Source: Curtobacterium oceanosedimentum (GTDB lineage: Bacteria; Actinomycetota; Actinomycetes; Actinomycetales; Microbacteriaceae). From it: DNA of 59,205 nucleotides. Below, piece after piece: positions 8,319 through 17,024 of this stretch. How positions within the stretch are numbered: the first letter of the stretch is position 1; each line of letters starts with the position of its first letter. Position numbers and translations under genes: made by a program. The notes beneath the pieces are model-generated. The model had not been told where the DNA came from, did not search any database, and worked only from the letters and a program-made list of their open reading frames with translations. The stretch spans positions 1 to 59,205 of the forward strand of contig NZ_JAIXIG010000024.1 in assembly GCF_020297365.1 (NCBI RefSeq), read 5' to 3'.

Positions 8319-9957
8319 TGAGGAACGCCTCCAGGGCGAAGATCGCGAAGCCGATGCAGTACGGGATCGCTGCGTACGGGTTGTACCGGCGCGCTCGGGC
8401 GGGAGCCGGCGTGGCTGCTCGCTGTGCGTCCTGCTGCGCGGCCGCTGCTGCTGCCTCGCGCCGGGTGGCGAGCACGGTGGTGGTGGAGTTGGTGGCCGCG
8501 TCGGCGCCGAAGAGCTCGTCGAAGGCGCGGTCCACCGCCACCTGGTCGACGGTCTCGAGCGGAGCAGCCGGAGCAGCCGGAGCAGACCCGACCGAGCCGG
8601 ACCCGGCCGACCCGGTCAGCCGGGCACGTTCGGCGTCGATCGGGCTGACCGGCACCTGCGCGGTGGACGACAGGGGCTGCACGGCGTCGGCCGGGTCCTC
8701 CTGCACCGGTCCACCGGCGTAGGCACCGGCACGGGTCCCCCAGCCGGACGCGTGCGCCAGACGGAAGAAGCCGATGAGCCGGATCGGCATGAGGAAGAAC
8801 GTCGACACGATGATGAACATCGGCAGGCGGAAGAAGTCGCTCGGCTTCTCGGCCAGGTGCCGCATCTGCCGGATCGCCATGCTCAGCACGCTCGACACGA
8901 CCATCAGCGCGGCGACGTACACGAAGCCCGTCGAGAAGCCGTACTGCGACAGGATGCCCTGGTACAGGTTCTCGCCCTGGCCGGTCAGTGCCCGGTAGAT
9001 CCAGCCCGCGATCACGCCGAAGAGCATGAACGGCAGGATGATGTCGGTGATGAAGAACGCCGCCAGGATCGGGGCGTGTCCGAGCATCCACGGGAGCATC
9101 CGCAGCGTGTTGTACTGCGAGCCGCGGGCCCAGCGGAGCTGCTGCTTGAACAGCTTCTTCACCTGCAGCGGGGCGTCCGTGTAGACCAGCGACGTGTACT
9201 GGTAGACGGTGCGGTACCCCTCGGTGAGCGTGAGGTTCGTGAGCGTGCGGTCGTCGGAGACCTCGAGGAACACGCCCATGAACTTCTCGTGCATGAACCG
9301 GTCCATCACCCGCACGAGGATGTTCCGACGGAACGCGATCGTGCGGCCCGGCAGGCAGCCGATCTGTCCGAGGACGCTCTGCGCCGGCATCGAGTAGAGC
9401 GCGCGCGAGTTCTCCAGCCAGTCGGCCCAGCGGGTGATCCAGCTGCGCTCCGGCTCGAGGATCCGCTGCCGCGTCGTGACGCCGCCGACGGACTCGTCGG
9501 CGAACGGCTTGAGCAGCTCGTCGAGCGTGCCGGGCGTCCAGACGGTGTCGGAGTCGACGAGCACCGTGATGTCGCCGTTCGACATCTCGGTGCCGACCTT
9601 GACGGCGTTGCGCTTGCCCGGGATGGGCGTGTGGGTCCAGCGGACGAGCGGGGCGAACTCGTCGCAGACCGCTTCGAGCGCCTCGTTGCGGGCGCCGTTG
9701 ATGACGACGATGATCTCGCCGGGACGCTGCTCGACCATGCGGCCGATGACGTCGCGGAACAGGTCGAGCGGCTCGTCCACGACGGGGACGACGACGCTGG
9801 TCGTGCCGACGAAGGTGCCGGTGAAGGGGCGGTAGCGGGCGGACAGGACGACCTTGAGCAGCCAGAGCAACCAGATCACCGCGGAGTACACGGCGAACAG
9901 GTAGAACTCGGGGTGCCCTTCGACCATCTGCCTGATCTGCAGAATGAAGGTGAACAT
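8311..9957 (-). CDS. GT2 processive polysaccharide synthase
   Basis: 548 residues, family 2 glycosyltransferase of the cellulose/hyaluronan synthase type. An N-terminal membrane segment precedes the catalytic domain with DSD (135-137, metal/UDP binding), SDDR (234-237) and QQLRW (272-276, the Q-x-x-R-W signature of processive synthases); several membrane helices follow, then a cytoplasmic Ala/Pro-rich tail and a last membrane helix at the C-terminus (GFAIFALEAFLIV). The ATG at 9957 is preferred because AGGGA precedes it; a TTG at 9972 would add five residues without a ribosome site. First gene of the operon. The product polymer is unknown; UDP-glucuronate from the coupled ugd is a likely donor. 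Confidence 0.88.
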   Translation of the reverse strand: MFTFILQIRQMVEGHPEFYLFAVYSAVIWLLWLLKVVLSARYRPFTGTFVGTTSVVVPVVDEPLDLFRDVIGRMVEQRPGEIIVVINGARNEALEAVCDEFAPLVRWTHTPIPGKRNAVKVGTEMSNGDITVLVDSDTVWTPGTLDELLKPFADESVGGVTTRQRILEPERSWITRWADWLENSRALYSMPAQSVLGQIGCLPGRTIAFRRNILVRVMDRFMHEKFMGVFLEVSDDRTLTNLTLTEGYRTVYQYTSLVYTDAPLQVKKLFKQQLRWARGSQYNTLRMLPWMLGHAPILAAFFITDIILPFMLFGVIAGWIYRALTGQGENLYQGILSQYGFSTGFVYVAALMVVSSVLSMAIRQMRHLAEKPSDFFRLPMFIIVSTFFLMPIRLIGFFRLAHASGWGTRAGAYAGGPVQEDPADAVQPLSSTAQVPVSPIDAERARLTGSAGSGSVGSAPAAPAAPLETVDQVAVDRAFDELFGADAATNSTTTVLATRREAAAAAAQQDAQRAATPAPARARRYNPYAAIPYCIGFAIFALEAFLIV

Positions 9958-10484
9958 CGATCCCTGCTTCAACGTTCGAGGTGGAGATTCCGCTTCATCG
10001 GGGAATCAGGGCCGGTTCGGGTGAGGCAATTGATGCAGAAACCTGGACGCCCGCGCAACGCGGCCCCCGTCCGGGGGCGTTTCGTGCGTGTTACGGGGGA
10101 CACACCGGTCCCCCTTGCGGCGGGTCACGACGGTCCCCCGTCGTGCTGACAGCACTCCTGCGGACCCGCCGGTCGCGCACGATCGGCACGATCGACGACG
10201 GGTGCGGCCTGGAGGCGCGGGCCGCCGCCGACGGAAAGCCCCGGTCAGCGGGTGGTCACCTCGTTGCGCCACGAGCGTGGCGCACGCCGCCCCGGCGGCT
10301 CGGTCGGAAACCGATCACGACACGGGAACGGCCGGGAGGGCACGGCGGACAGGGGTACGGCCGGACGCCCACCGGGGGACGTCCCGCGACACGGAGAATT
10401 CACCTGGAGCGTCTGCCCGGTCCGCGCCGTTCCGACGCCGCTCGGGCGTGTCGCGCCCGTTCCCGGCACCGGAGGGGCGGCGGT
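9958..10484 (-). promoter_or_regulatory. Long upstream region of the polysaccharide operon
   Basis: No convincing gene in 527 bp. Read on the minus strand towards the synthase it holds GGGGGAC at 10139-10133 and again at 10114-10108, either of which can pair with GTCCCCC at 10101-10095, then a separate GCCCCC/GGGGGC hairpin (10078-10063) about 100 nt before the ATG. Further upstream is a 9-bp inverted repeat TGCGCCACG (10265-10284). The alternative pairing could be a regulatory leader; no known riboswitch class was recognised. Confidence 0.35.
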
Positions 10485-13436
10485 TCAGGCGCCGTAGAAC
10501 TCGCGCTCGAACACCTGTCGGGCACGCCGGGTGACGCCGAGGTAGTCGTCCTCGAGCTGGCTCGCGGACCCCGGCGGGTACTCCATCAGCCGTGCCACGC
10601 CCTCGAGCTGCACCCGGTCGACGGGCAGCACGTCGGTGGTCTTGCCGGACCACAGCACCAGGGCACTGCGCGTCCGCGAGGCGAACCGCCACGCCGCCCC
10701 GAGCCGTTCGCCGTCCTCGGGGTCGACCAGGCCCGCGGCGACCGCGGCGTCGAGCGCCTCGAGCGTCGACGTGGTCCGGAGCGACGGCGTCTCGAGGGCG
10801 TGTTGCAGCTGCAGGAGCTGCACGAACCACTCGACGTCGCTCAACGACCCCCGCCCGAGCTTGAGGTGCCGGGCCGGGTCCGCGCCGCGCGGCAGGCGCT
10901 CCGACTCGACGCGCGCCTTGATCCGCCGGACCTCGCGCACCTCGTGGTCGTCGATCCGTTCCGGGTAGCGCGTGCGGTCGGCCAGGTGCTCGAAGTCCCG
11001 GAGCAGCTGCTGGTCCCCCACGGCCCCGCGGGCACGGAGGAGCGCCTGGGCCTCCCACGTGAGCGACCACCGGGCGTAGTAGGCACCGTACGACTCGAGC
11101 GTCCGCGCGACGGGGCCGTTCTTGCCCTCCGGTCGCAGGTCGATGTCGAGGTCGAGCGGGTGGATGGTGTCCTCGGTCAGCCGCTTCAGTTCACGGACGA
11201 CGTTCTGTGCGGTGCGCGAGGCCACCTCGGACGGCAGGTCCGGGGCGCGGTACACGTAGAGCACGTCGGCGTCGGAACCGAAGCCGAGCTCCCGGCCGCC
11301 GAACCGGCCCATCGCGATGATCCCGAACGCGAAGCCCTCGGGTGCGTCACGGCGTGCGAGCGCGAGGGCACCGGCCAGCGTGGCCTCGGTGACGTCGCTC
11401 AGGGCGGGTCCGAGCGCGTCGACGTCCAGGGATCCGAGCACCGCGGCCATGCCGAGCCGCAGGGTCTCGCGGCGGCGGGTGGACCGCAGCAGGGCGGCCG
11501 CGCCGTCGACGTCGTTGCCGTGCCGAGCGGTGGTGGCGGTCATCTCGGCGAGCAGGGCCTCGACCGGCCGGGGCCGCAGCAGCGCCTCGGGTTCGTCGAG
11601 CCAGGCGACCGCCTCGGGGAACCGCTCGAGCAGCCCGGACAGGAACGCCGACTCGGACAGCACGGTGGTGAGCGAGTGCGCCGCGCCGGACGAGTCCCGG
11701 AGCATCCGGAGGAACCAGCTCGACTCCCCCAGTGCGTCGCTCAGCCGACGGAACGCCAGGAGCGCCCGGTCCGGCGCCGGCCCCTCGGCCATCCACCGCA
11801 GCAGCACCGGCAGCAGGTTCCGCTGGATCGCCGCGCGACGGCTCGTGCCCTGCGTGAGGGCGCGGATGTGCCCGACCGCACCGGCGGGGTCGACGAACCC
11901 GACGCCCGCGAGCCGGTCGACCACCTGGTCGTTCGTCAGGACGATCTCGTCCTCGGTGGAGGCGACCGCCGACAGCAGCGGGCGGTAGAACAGCCGCTCG
12001 TGCAGGCCGCGGACCTCGAGCTTCACGGCACGCCACCGGGCCTCGACGGCGGAGGCCGACGACGCGACCCCGCTCGACCGGGCCAGCACGCGCAGCTCTT
12101 CCTCGTCGGTGGGGACGAGGTGCGTGCGCTGCAGCCGCCGGAGCTGGATCCGGTGCTCGAGCACGCGGAGCAGGGCGTAGTCCGGCCCGAAGCGTGCCGC
12201 CTCGGCGCGGCCGACGTAGCCCGCGTCGGTCAGGGCATCCATCGCCTCGAGCGTGGACCGGACGCGCACCGACTCGTCGTCGCGCCCGTGCACGAGCTGC
12301 AGCAGCTGCACGGTGAACTCGACGTCGCGCAGCCCGCCGGGGCCGAGCTTGAGCTGCCGGTCGACCTCGGCGTCGGGGATGTGCTCGGTGACACGCTCGC
12401 GCATCCGCTGCACGGACTCCACGAACCCCGGCCGGGTCGACGAGTTCCACACGAAGGGCGCCATCGCCTGCGCGTACCGCGCCCCGAGGTCGGCGGAGCC
12501 GGCGATCGGTCGGGCCTTGAGGAGCGCCTGGAACTCCCACGCCTTCGCCCAGCGTTCGTAGTACGCCACGTGCGAGTCGAGCGTGCGGACGAGCGCGCCG
12601 TCCTTGCCCTCGGGGCGCAGGTTGGCGTCGACCTCCCACAGCCCGGGCTCCGGCGCGAGGTCGGTGATGACGTGCATGGCGGCGATGGCGATGCGCGTCG
12701 AGACGAGTACCGCACGATCCGTGGGCACCGTCTCGGTCGGCTCGGTCACGAAGATGACGTCGACGTCGCTGACGTAGTTCAGCTCGCGCGCGCCGGCCTT
12801 GCCCATCGCGATCACCGCGAGCGGCGTCGCCGCGACCTCGTCGGCCGGGAACCGCACCTCGTGCCGGGCCACCGCCACCGCGGCCTCGAGCGCCGCGCCG
12901 GCGAGGTCGGCCAGGCCGGCTGCCACGGCCGGGAACGCGTCCGTCGGCGCCGGGTGGAGCACGTCGTACAGGGCGATCTGGGCCAGGTGGCGGCGGTAGC
13001 GGACCCGCAGGCGCACCCGGGCGTCCTCGCCGGTCGCACCGTCCACCGCCGCGGTCAGTGACTCGGTGTACCGCTCCTGGCTCCACGGCTCGGCGACGGG
13101 TTCGAGCAGCAGGTCGAGTTCGGCGGGCCGGCGGTGCAGGAACTCGCCGAGCCCGATCGACGCCCCGAGCAGGCGGACCAGCCGCTCGGTCGCCGCGCCG
13201 TCCGCCAGCACCGGACGGAGCTCGTCGGCGGCGCGTTCGAGCAGCCGCTCGAGCATCCGCAGCGCGCCGTCCGGGTCGGCGGCCCCGCCCCAGAGTGCGG
13301 CAGACCCGCCGACCGGCAGCGGCACGTCGGGGCCGAACCGGGCCTCCAGGTCGGCGGCGCGGGTCAGGCTCTCCGACAGCTCCGCGAAGCCCAGCCGGGC
13401 CAGCTCCGAACGCGACGTCGTCGTCCGACCGGTCAT
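10485..13436 (-). CDS. glnE: Bifunctional glutamine synthetase adenylyltransferase/deadenylase
   Basis: 983 residues, full length. Two nucleotidyltransferase halves are visible: the N-terminal one with MGKAGARELNYVSDVDVIFV and the C-terminal one with MGRFGGRELGFGSDADVLYV, each carrying the paired metal-binding aspartates. By family knowledge the N-terminal half removes and the C-terminal half adds AMP on the GlnA tyrosine (Tyr402 of the glnA product here). It lies 36 bp downstream of glnA2 on the same strand, probably co-transcribed. In mycobacteria the same pair converges directly on glnA1; here the polysaccharide operon lies between. Confidence 0.95.
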   Translation of the reverse strand: MTGRTTTSRSELARLGFAELSESLTRAADLEARFGPDVPLPVGGSAALWGGAADPDGALRMLERLLERAADELRPVLADGAATERLVRLLGASIGLGEFLHRRPAELDLLLEPVAEPWSQERYTESLTAAVDGATGEDARVRLRVRYRRHLAQIALYDVLHPAPTDAFPAVAAGLADLAGAALEAAVAVARHEVRFPADEVAATPLAVIAMGKAGARELNYVSDVDVIFVTEPTETVPTDRAVLVSTRIAIAAMHVITDLAPEPGLWEVDANLRPEGKDGALVRTLDSHVAYYERWAKAWEFQALLKARPIAGSADLGARYAQAMAPFVWNSSTRPGFVESVQRMRERVTEHIPDAEVDRQLKLGPGGLRDVEFTVQLLQLVHGRDDESVRVRSTLEAMDALTDAGYVGRAEAARFGPDYALLRVLEHRIQLRRLQRTHLVPTDEEELRVLARSSGVASSASAVEARWRAVKLEVRGLHERLFYRPLLSAVASTEDEIVLTNDQVVDRLAGVGFVDPAGAVGHIRALTQGTSRRAAIQRNLLPVLLRWMAEGPAPDRALLAFRRLSDALGESSWFLRMLRDSSGAAHSLTTVLSESAFLSGLLERFPEAVAWLDEPEALLRPRPVEALLAEMTATTARHGNDVDGAAALLRSTRRRETLRLGMAAVLGSLDVDALGPALSDVTEATLAGALALARRDAPEGFAFGIIAMGRFGGRELGFGSDADVLYVYRAPDLPSEVASRTAQNVVRELKRLTEDTIHPLDLDIDLRPEGKNGPVARTLESYGAYYARWSLTWEAQALLRARGAVGDQQLLRDFEHLADRTRYPERIDDHEVREVRRIKARVESERLPRGADPARHLKLGRGSLSDVEWFVQLLQLQHALETPSLRTTSTLEALDAAVAAGLVDPEDGERLGAAWRFASRTRSALVLWSGKTTDVLPVDRVQLEGVARLMEYPPGSASQLEDDYLGVTRRARQVFEREFYGA

Positions 13437-13472
13437 GTGGAACGTGCTCCCGAGGGGTCGTCGGCGCTCGAC

Positions 13473-14810
13473 CTAGAGCGCGCCGAGGTTGGTGTCGAGT
13501 TCGAACGGCGTGACCTGGTCGCGGTAGCGTTTCCACTCCTGCCGCTTGTTGAGCAGCACGAAGTTGAAGACCTGCTCGCCCAGCGTCTCGGCCACCAGCT
13601 CCGAGTCCTCCATCAGGCTCAGGGCGTGGTCCAGGCTCGCCGGCAGCTGGCTGTAGCCCAGGGCCTTGCGCTCCGAGTCGCTCAGGCTCCAGACGTTGTC
13701 CTCGGCCTCGGCGGGGAGCTCGTACTCCTCCTCGATGCCCTTGAGCCCGGCCGCGAGCAGCAGCGAGTAGGCGAGGTACGGGTTCGCTGCGGAGTCGATG
13801 CCGCGGTACTCGATCCGCGAGGACTGGCCCTTGTTCGGCTTGTACAGCGGGACGCGCACCAGTGCCGAGCGGTTGTTGTGGCCCCAGGTCACGAACGACG
13901 GGGCCTCGTCACCGCCCCAGAGGCGCTTGTACGAGTTGACGAACTGGTTCGTGACCGCCGTGATCTCCGGCGCGTGCTTGAGCACACCGGCGATGAAGTG
14001 CTTCGCGGTCTGCGAGAGCTGGTACTGGCCGCCGGCCTCGTAGAAGGCGTTCTGGTCGCCCTCGAACAGGGACACGTGCGTGTGCATGCCCGACCCCGGC
14101 TTCCCGGAGAGCGGCTTCGGCATGAACGTCGCGTAGACGCCCTGCTCGATCGCGACCTCCTTGACGACCGTGCGGAAGGTCATGATGTTGTCGGCCATCG
14201 TCAGGGCGTCGGCGTACCGCAGGTCGATCTCGTTCTGGCCCGGCCCGGCCTCGTGGTGGCTGTACTCCACCGAGATGCCGAGGTCCTCGAGCATCCGGAC
14301 CGAACGGCGTCGGAAGTCGTGGGCGCTGCCACCGGGGACGTTGTCGAAGTAGCCGGCCTGGTCGACGGGCTGCGGACCGCCGTCCTTCCAGTCGCGGCTC
14401 TTGAGCAGGTAGAACTCGATCTCGGGGTGCGTGTAGAACGTGAACCCGCGGTCGCTCGCCCGGGCCAGCGTGCGCTTGAGCACGTTGCGGGGGTCGGCCA
14501 CGGCGGGCTGGCCGTCCGGCGTCGTGATGTCGCAGAACATCCGCGCGGTCGGGTCGATCTCGCCGCGCCACGGCAGGATCTGGAAGGTCGAGGGGTCCGG
14601 GTGTGCCAGGACGTCGGCCTCGTAGGAGCGGGTGAGGCCCTCGATCGCGGAACCGTCGAACCCGATGCCCTCGGCGAACGCGCCCTCGACCTCGGCCGGC
14701 GCGATCGCCACCGACTTCAGCGTCCCGATGACGTCCGTGAACCAGAGTCGGATGAACTTGATGCCGCGCTCCTCGATGGTGCGGAGCACGAAGTCCGTCT
14801 GCTTGTCCAT
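13473..14810 (-). CDS. glnA2: Glutamine synthetase-like protein, GlnA2 type
   Basis: 445 residues, GSI fold. Signatures include GIGFDGSAIEGL, PKPLSGKPGSGMHTHVS and NNRSALVRVPLY. At the position of the adenylylated Tyr of GlnA it has Trp (DNVWSLSDSERKALG), so GlnE should not modify it. Members of this group in other actinobacteria are weak glutamine synthetases or gamma-glutamylpolyamine synthetases, so the true substrate is open. The start ATG has AAAGG upstream; the longer open frame beyond 14810 is an artefact. Probably leads an operon with glnE. Confidence 0.9.
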   Translation of the reverse strand: MDKQTDFVLRTIEERGIKFIRLWFTDVIGTLKSVAIAPAEVEGAFAEGIGFDGSAIEGLTRSYEADVLAHPDPSTFQILPWRGEIDPTARMFCDITTPDGQPAVADPRNVLKRTLARASDRGFTFYTHPEIEFYLLKSRDWKDGGPQPVDQAGYFDNVPGGSAHDFRRRSVRMLEDLGISVEYSHHEAGPGQNEIDLRYADALTMADNIMTFRTVVKEVAIEQGVYATFMPKPLSGKPGSGMHTHVSLFEGDQNAFYEAGGQYQLSQTAKHFIAGVLKHAPEITAVTNQFVNSYKRLWGGDEAPSFVTWGHNNRSALVRVPLYKPNKGQSSRIEYRGIDSAANPYLAYSLLLAAGLKGIEEEYELPAEAEDNVWSLSDSERKALGYSQLPASLDHALSLMEDSELVAETLGEQVFNFVLLNKRQEWKRYRDQVTPFELDTNLGAL

Positions 14811-14907
14811 GCACGACCTTTCCGTGTATCGGGTGGTCGCCGGGCGACCGTCTCCCCAGGCTAGTGGTCCGGACCCCGCCAGGGGCGCCTGCGACGCACC
14901 CCGGGTC

Positions 14908-14949
14908 GGACGGGAGGCCCGTGGCGACGCCGCCCCGTGCCTCCCGTCC
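14908..14949. repeat. GGACGGGAGGC palindrome, copy A
   Basis: Arms GGACGGGAGGC (14908-14918) and GCCTCCCGTCC (14939-14949), with the inner part partly paired and outer flanks also complementary. First of five copies in the window. It lies between glnA2 and the SPOR-like gene, about 45 nt past the 3' end of the latter. Confidence 0.75.
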
Positions 14950-14994
14950 GCCCCGGGGTCGCGGCCGGGGCCGCGGCGGCGTCCGTGGTCGGGG

Positions 14995-15174
14995 TCAGCG
15001 GTCCTCGGCGTCCCACTTCTCGTTGTTGGCCGCAATGCGGTCGAGGGCGTGCTGCGCCTCGTCACGGGTCGCGAACGGGCCGATCCGGTCGCGCTGCGGG
15101 GACTGCGGGCCCTGCTCGACCTGGCCGGTCTTGTCGTTGAACCACCACTGGGACTCGATGCGTTCGTCGCTCAT
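14995..15174 (-). CDS. Small SPOR-like protein
   Basis: 59 residues. It starts MSDERIESQWWFNDKTGQVE, continues through GPFATRDEAQHALDRI, and ends acidic. The GPFATRDEAQHAL piece resembles the second half of a SPOR-type alpha/beta unit. Such small proteins occur next to map in actinobacteria; no function is known and no signal peptide is present. TACGGT lies 6 nt before the ATG, suggesting a leaderless transcript divergent from map. Confidence 0.7.
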   Translation of the reverse strand: MSDERIESQWWFNDKTGQVEQGPQSPQRDRIGPFATRDEAQHALDRIAANNEKWDAEDR

Positions 15175-15260
15175 GCCGCCACCGTACCCACGCAGGGGTC
15201 GAGCGGTCCGGGGGCGGGCGGTTGCGGTCGGCGCGTCGAGCCGCGGCTAGAGTGGTCGGC

Positions 15261-16124
15261 ATGCCCCGGGATGAACACGGACACCTGACCGCCGGCCGGA
15301 TCTCCCCGCACCGCCCCGTCCCGAAGGACATCGAGCGCCCCGAGTACGTCGGGAAGGTCGAGCCGCACGAGCACGGGCTGGGCGACACGTACTCCCCCGA
15401 CGAGGTCGAGCGCATCCGCGCCGCCGGTCGCATCGCGTCGCAGGCCATCGACGCCGTCGGGGCCGCCATCCGCCCCGGCATCACCACGGACGAACTCGAC
15501 CGCATCGGGCACGAGTTCGTCGTCGCCCACGGCGCCTACCCCTCGACGCTCGGCTACCGCGGGTACCCGAAGTCGCTCTGCTCGTCGCTGAACGAGGTCA
15601 TCTGCCACGGCATCCCCGACGACACCGTGCTGCAGGAGGGCGACCTCGTCAACATCGACATCACCGCCTACAAGGACGGCATGCACGGGGACACGAACCG
15701 CACGTTCGTCGTCGGGCAGGCCTCGCAGGAGGTCACCGACCTGGTGGAGCGCACGCGCACCGCGATGGAACGCGGCATCAAGGCCGTCGCCCCGGGTCGC
15801 CAGGTCAACGTGATCGGCCGGGCGATCGAGGCGTACGCGAAGCGCTTCGGCTACGGCGTCGTCCGCGACTACACCGGGCACGGCGTCGGCAGGGCCTTCC
15901 ACTCCGGCCTGATCATCCCCCACCACGACGCCCCGCAGTACGACACCGTCATCGAGCCGGGCATGGTGTTCACGATCGAGCCCATGCTGACGCTCGGCGG
16001 CACCGAGGCGGACATCTGGTCGGACGACTGGACGGTCTCGACGCGCGACAAGTCGTGGACCGCCCAGTTCGAGCACACCCTCGTCGTCACCGAGCGCGGC
16101 GCGGAACTCCTCACCGTCTCCTGA
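15261..16124 (+). CDS. map: Methionine aminopeptidase
   Basis: 287 residues. Removes the initiator Met from new proteins using a dinuclear metal site. The metal ligands are visible in order: IDITAYKDGMHGDTNRTF (two Asp), the His of GHGVGRAFHSG, EPM in FTIEPMLTLGG and the Glu of FEHTLVVT. An N-terminal extension of about 40 residues before the catalytic domain is typical of actinobacterial type Ic enzymes. TAGAGT stands 7 nt before the ATG at 15261, indicating a leaderless transcript. An 18-bp tandem repeat begins at the stop codon. Confidence 0.95.
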   Translation: MPRDEHGHLTAGRISPHRPVPKDIERPEYVGKVEPHEHGLGDTYSPDEVERIRAAGRIASQAIDAVGAAIRPGITTDELDRIGHEFVVAHGAYPSTLGYRGYPKSLCSSLNEVICHGIPDDTVLQEGDLVNIDITAYKDGMHGDTNRTFVVGQASQEVTDLVERTRTAMERGIKAVAPGRQVNVIGRAIEAYAKRFGYGVVRDYTGHGVGRAFHSGLIIPHHDAPQYDTVIEPGMVFTIEPMLTLGGTEADIWSDDWTVSTRDKSWTAQFEHTLVVTERGAELLTVS

Positions 16125-16187
16125 CCGGGAGCCGTTCCCTGACCGGGAGCCGTTCCCTGACCGGGACCCCTTCCTGACCGGGCACCG
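16121..16187 (+). repeat. 18-bp tandem repeat at the end of map
   Basis: CTGACCGGGAGCCGTTCC occurs twice exactly (16121-16138, 16139-16156), followed by two shortened, diverged units (16157-16173, 16174-16187). The first unit includes the TGA of map. Function unknown. Confidence 0.85.
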
Positions 16188-16217
16188 CCGGCAGGCAACC
16201 GAAAGGCACGACACCTC

Positions 16218-16967
16218 ATGACCTCCCTCGCAGTCGGCGTCGACATCGGCGGAACGGGCATCAAGGGCGCGATCGTCGACGTCGCGACCGGCGCCCTCAC
16301 CACGGACCGCATCAAGAAGGCCACCCCCGAGGGTGGCAAGCCCAACGACATCACCGCGGTCGTCCGCGAGATCATCGGCGAGCTCGCACCGGCCGACGAC
16401 GTGGCCGTCGGTGTGTGCTTCCCGGCGATCGTGCGCGACGGCAAGACGATGTCCGCGGCGAACGTCTCGAAGAAGTGGATCGGGTTCGAGGCCGAGGCAC
16501 TGTTCGAGAAGGAGCTCGGCCGTGCGATCCACTTCGTCAACGACGCCGACGCCGCCGGGTTCGCGGAGCAGCAGTTCGGCGCCGCCAAGGGCAAGGACGG
16601 CCTGGTCGTCGTCACCACGCTCGGCACCGGCATCGGCACGGCGCTCATCAACGACGGCGTGCTCATCGTCAACTCCGAGCTCGGGCACCTGGAGATCGAC
16701 GGGCACGACGCCGAGACGCGGGCATCGTTCGCCGCCAAGGAACGCGACGACCTGTCGTGGAAGCACTGGGCGAAGCGACTGCAGAAGTACTACTCCACGC
16801 TCGAGGCGCTGCTCTCCCCCGAGCTGTTCGTCGTCGGTGGCGGGGTGTCGAAGCAGCACGAGGAGTTCCTGCCGCTGCTCGACCTGCAGGCCGACATCAT
16901 CCCCGCCACCCTGCGGAACAACGCCGGCATCATCGGCGCCGCGACCCTGGCGGCTCGCTCGCGCTGA
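16218..16967 (+). CDS. ppgK: Polyphosphate glucokinase
   Basis: 249 residues, ROK family. Phosphorylates glucose with polyphosphate (and usually ATP). VGVDIGGTGIKGA at the N-terminus is the phosphate-1 loop, and VVVTTLGTGIGTALINDGVL carries the second phosphate motif; NDADAAGFAEQQFGAAKG holds the sugar-binding Asn-Asp. The short length and absence of the ROK zinc cluster fit the actinobacterial PPGK group. GAAAGG lies 12 nt upstream of the ATG. It lies between map and rnpB. Confidence 0.93.
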   Translation: MTSLAVGVDIGGTGIKGAIVDVATGALTTDRIKKATPEGGKPNDITAVVREIIGELAPADDVAVGVCFPAIVRDGKTMSAANVSKKWIGFEAEALFEKELGRAIHFVNDADAAGFAEQQFGAAKGKDGLVVVTTLGTGIGTALINDGVLIVNSELGHLEIDGHDAETRASFAAKERDDLSWKHWAKRLQKYYSTLEALLSPELFVVGGGVSKQHEEFLPLLDLQADIIPATLRNNAGIIGAATLAARSR

Positions 16968-17024
16968 GCCGAGGTCGCTCGGGCCGGCGCAGCACCCCAC
17001 CGTGAGGCCGGTAGACTCGGCAAC

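Noticed and set aside
10006..10272. 88-residue frame in the leader of the polysaccharide operon
   Set aside because: Arg-rich with no ribosome site and no resemblance to any protein; the region is better explained as a leader.
9981..13061. 1026-codon plus-strand open frame opposite glnE
   Set aside because: High GC removes stops from the antisense frame; glnE on the minus strand has clear domain motifs throughout, while this frame is low-complexity.
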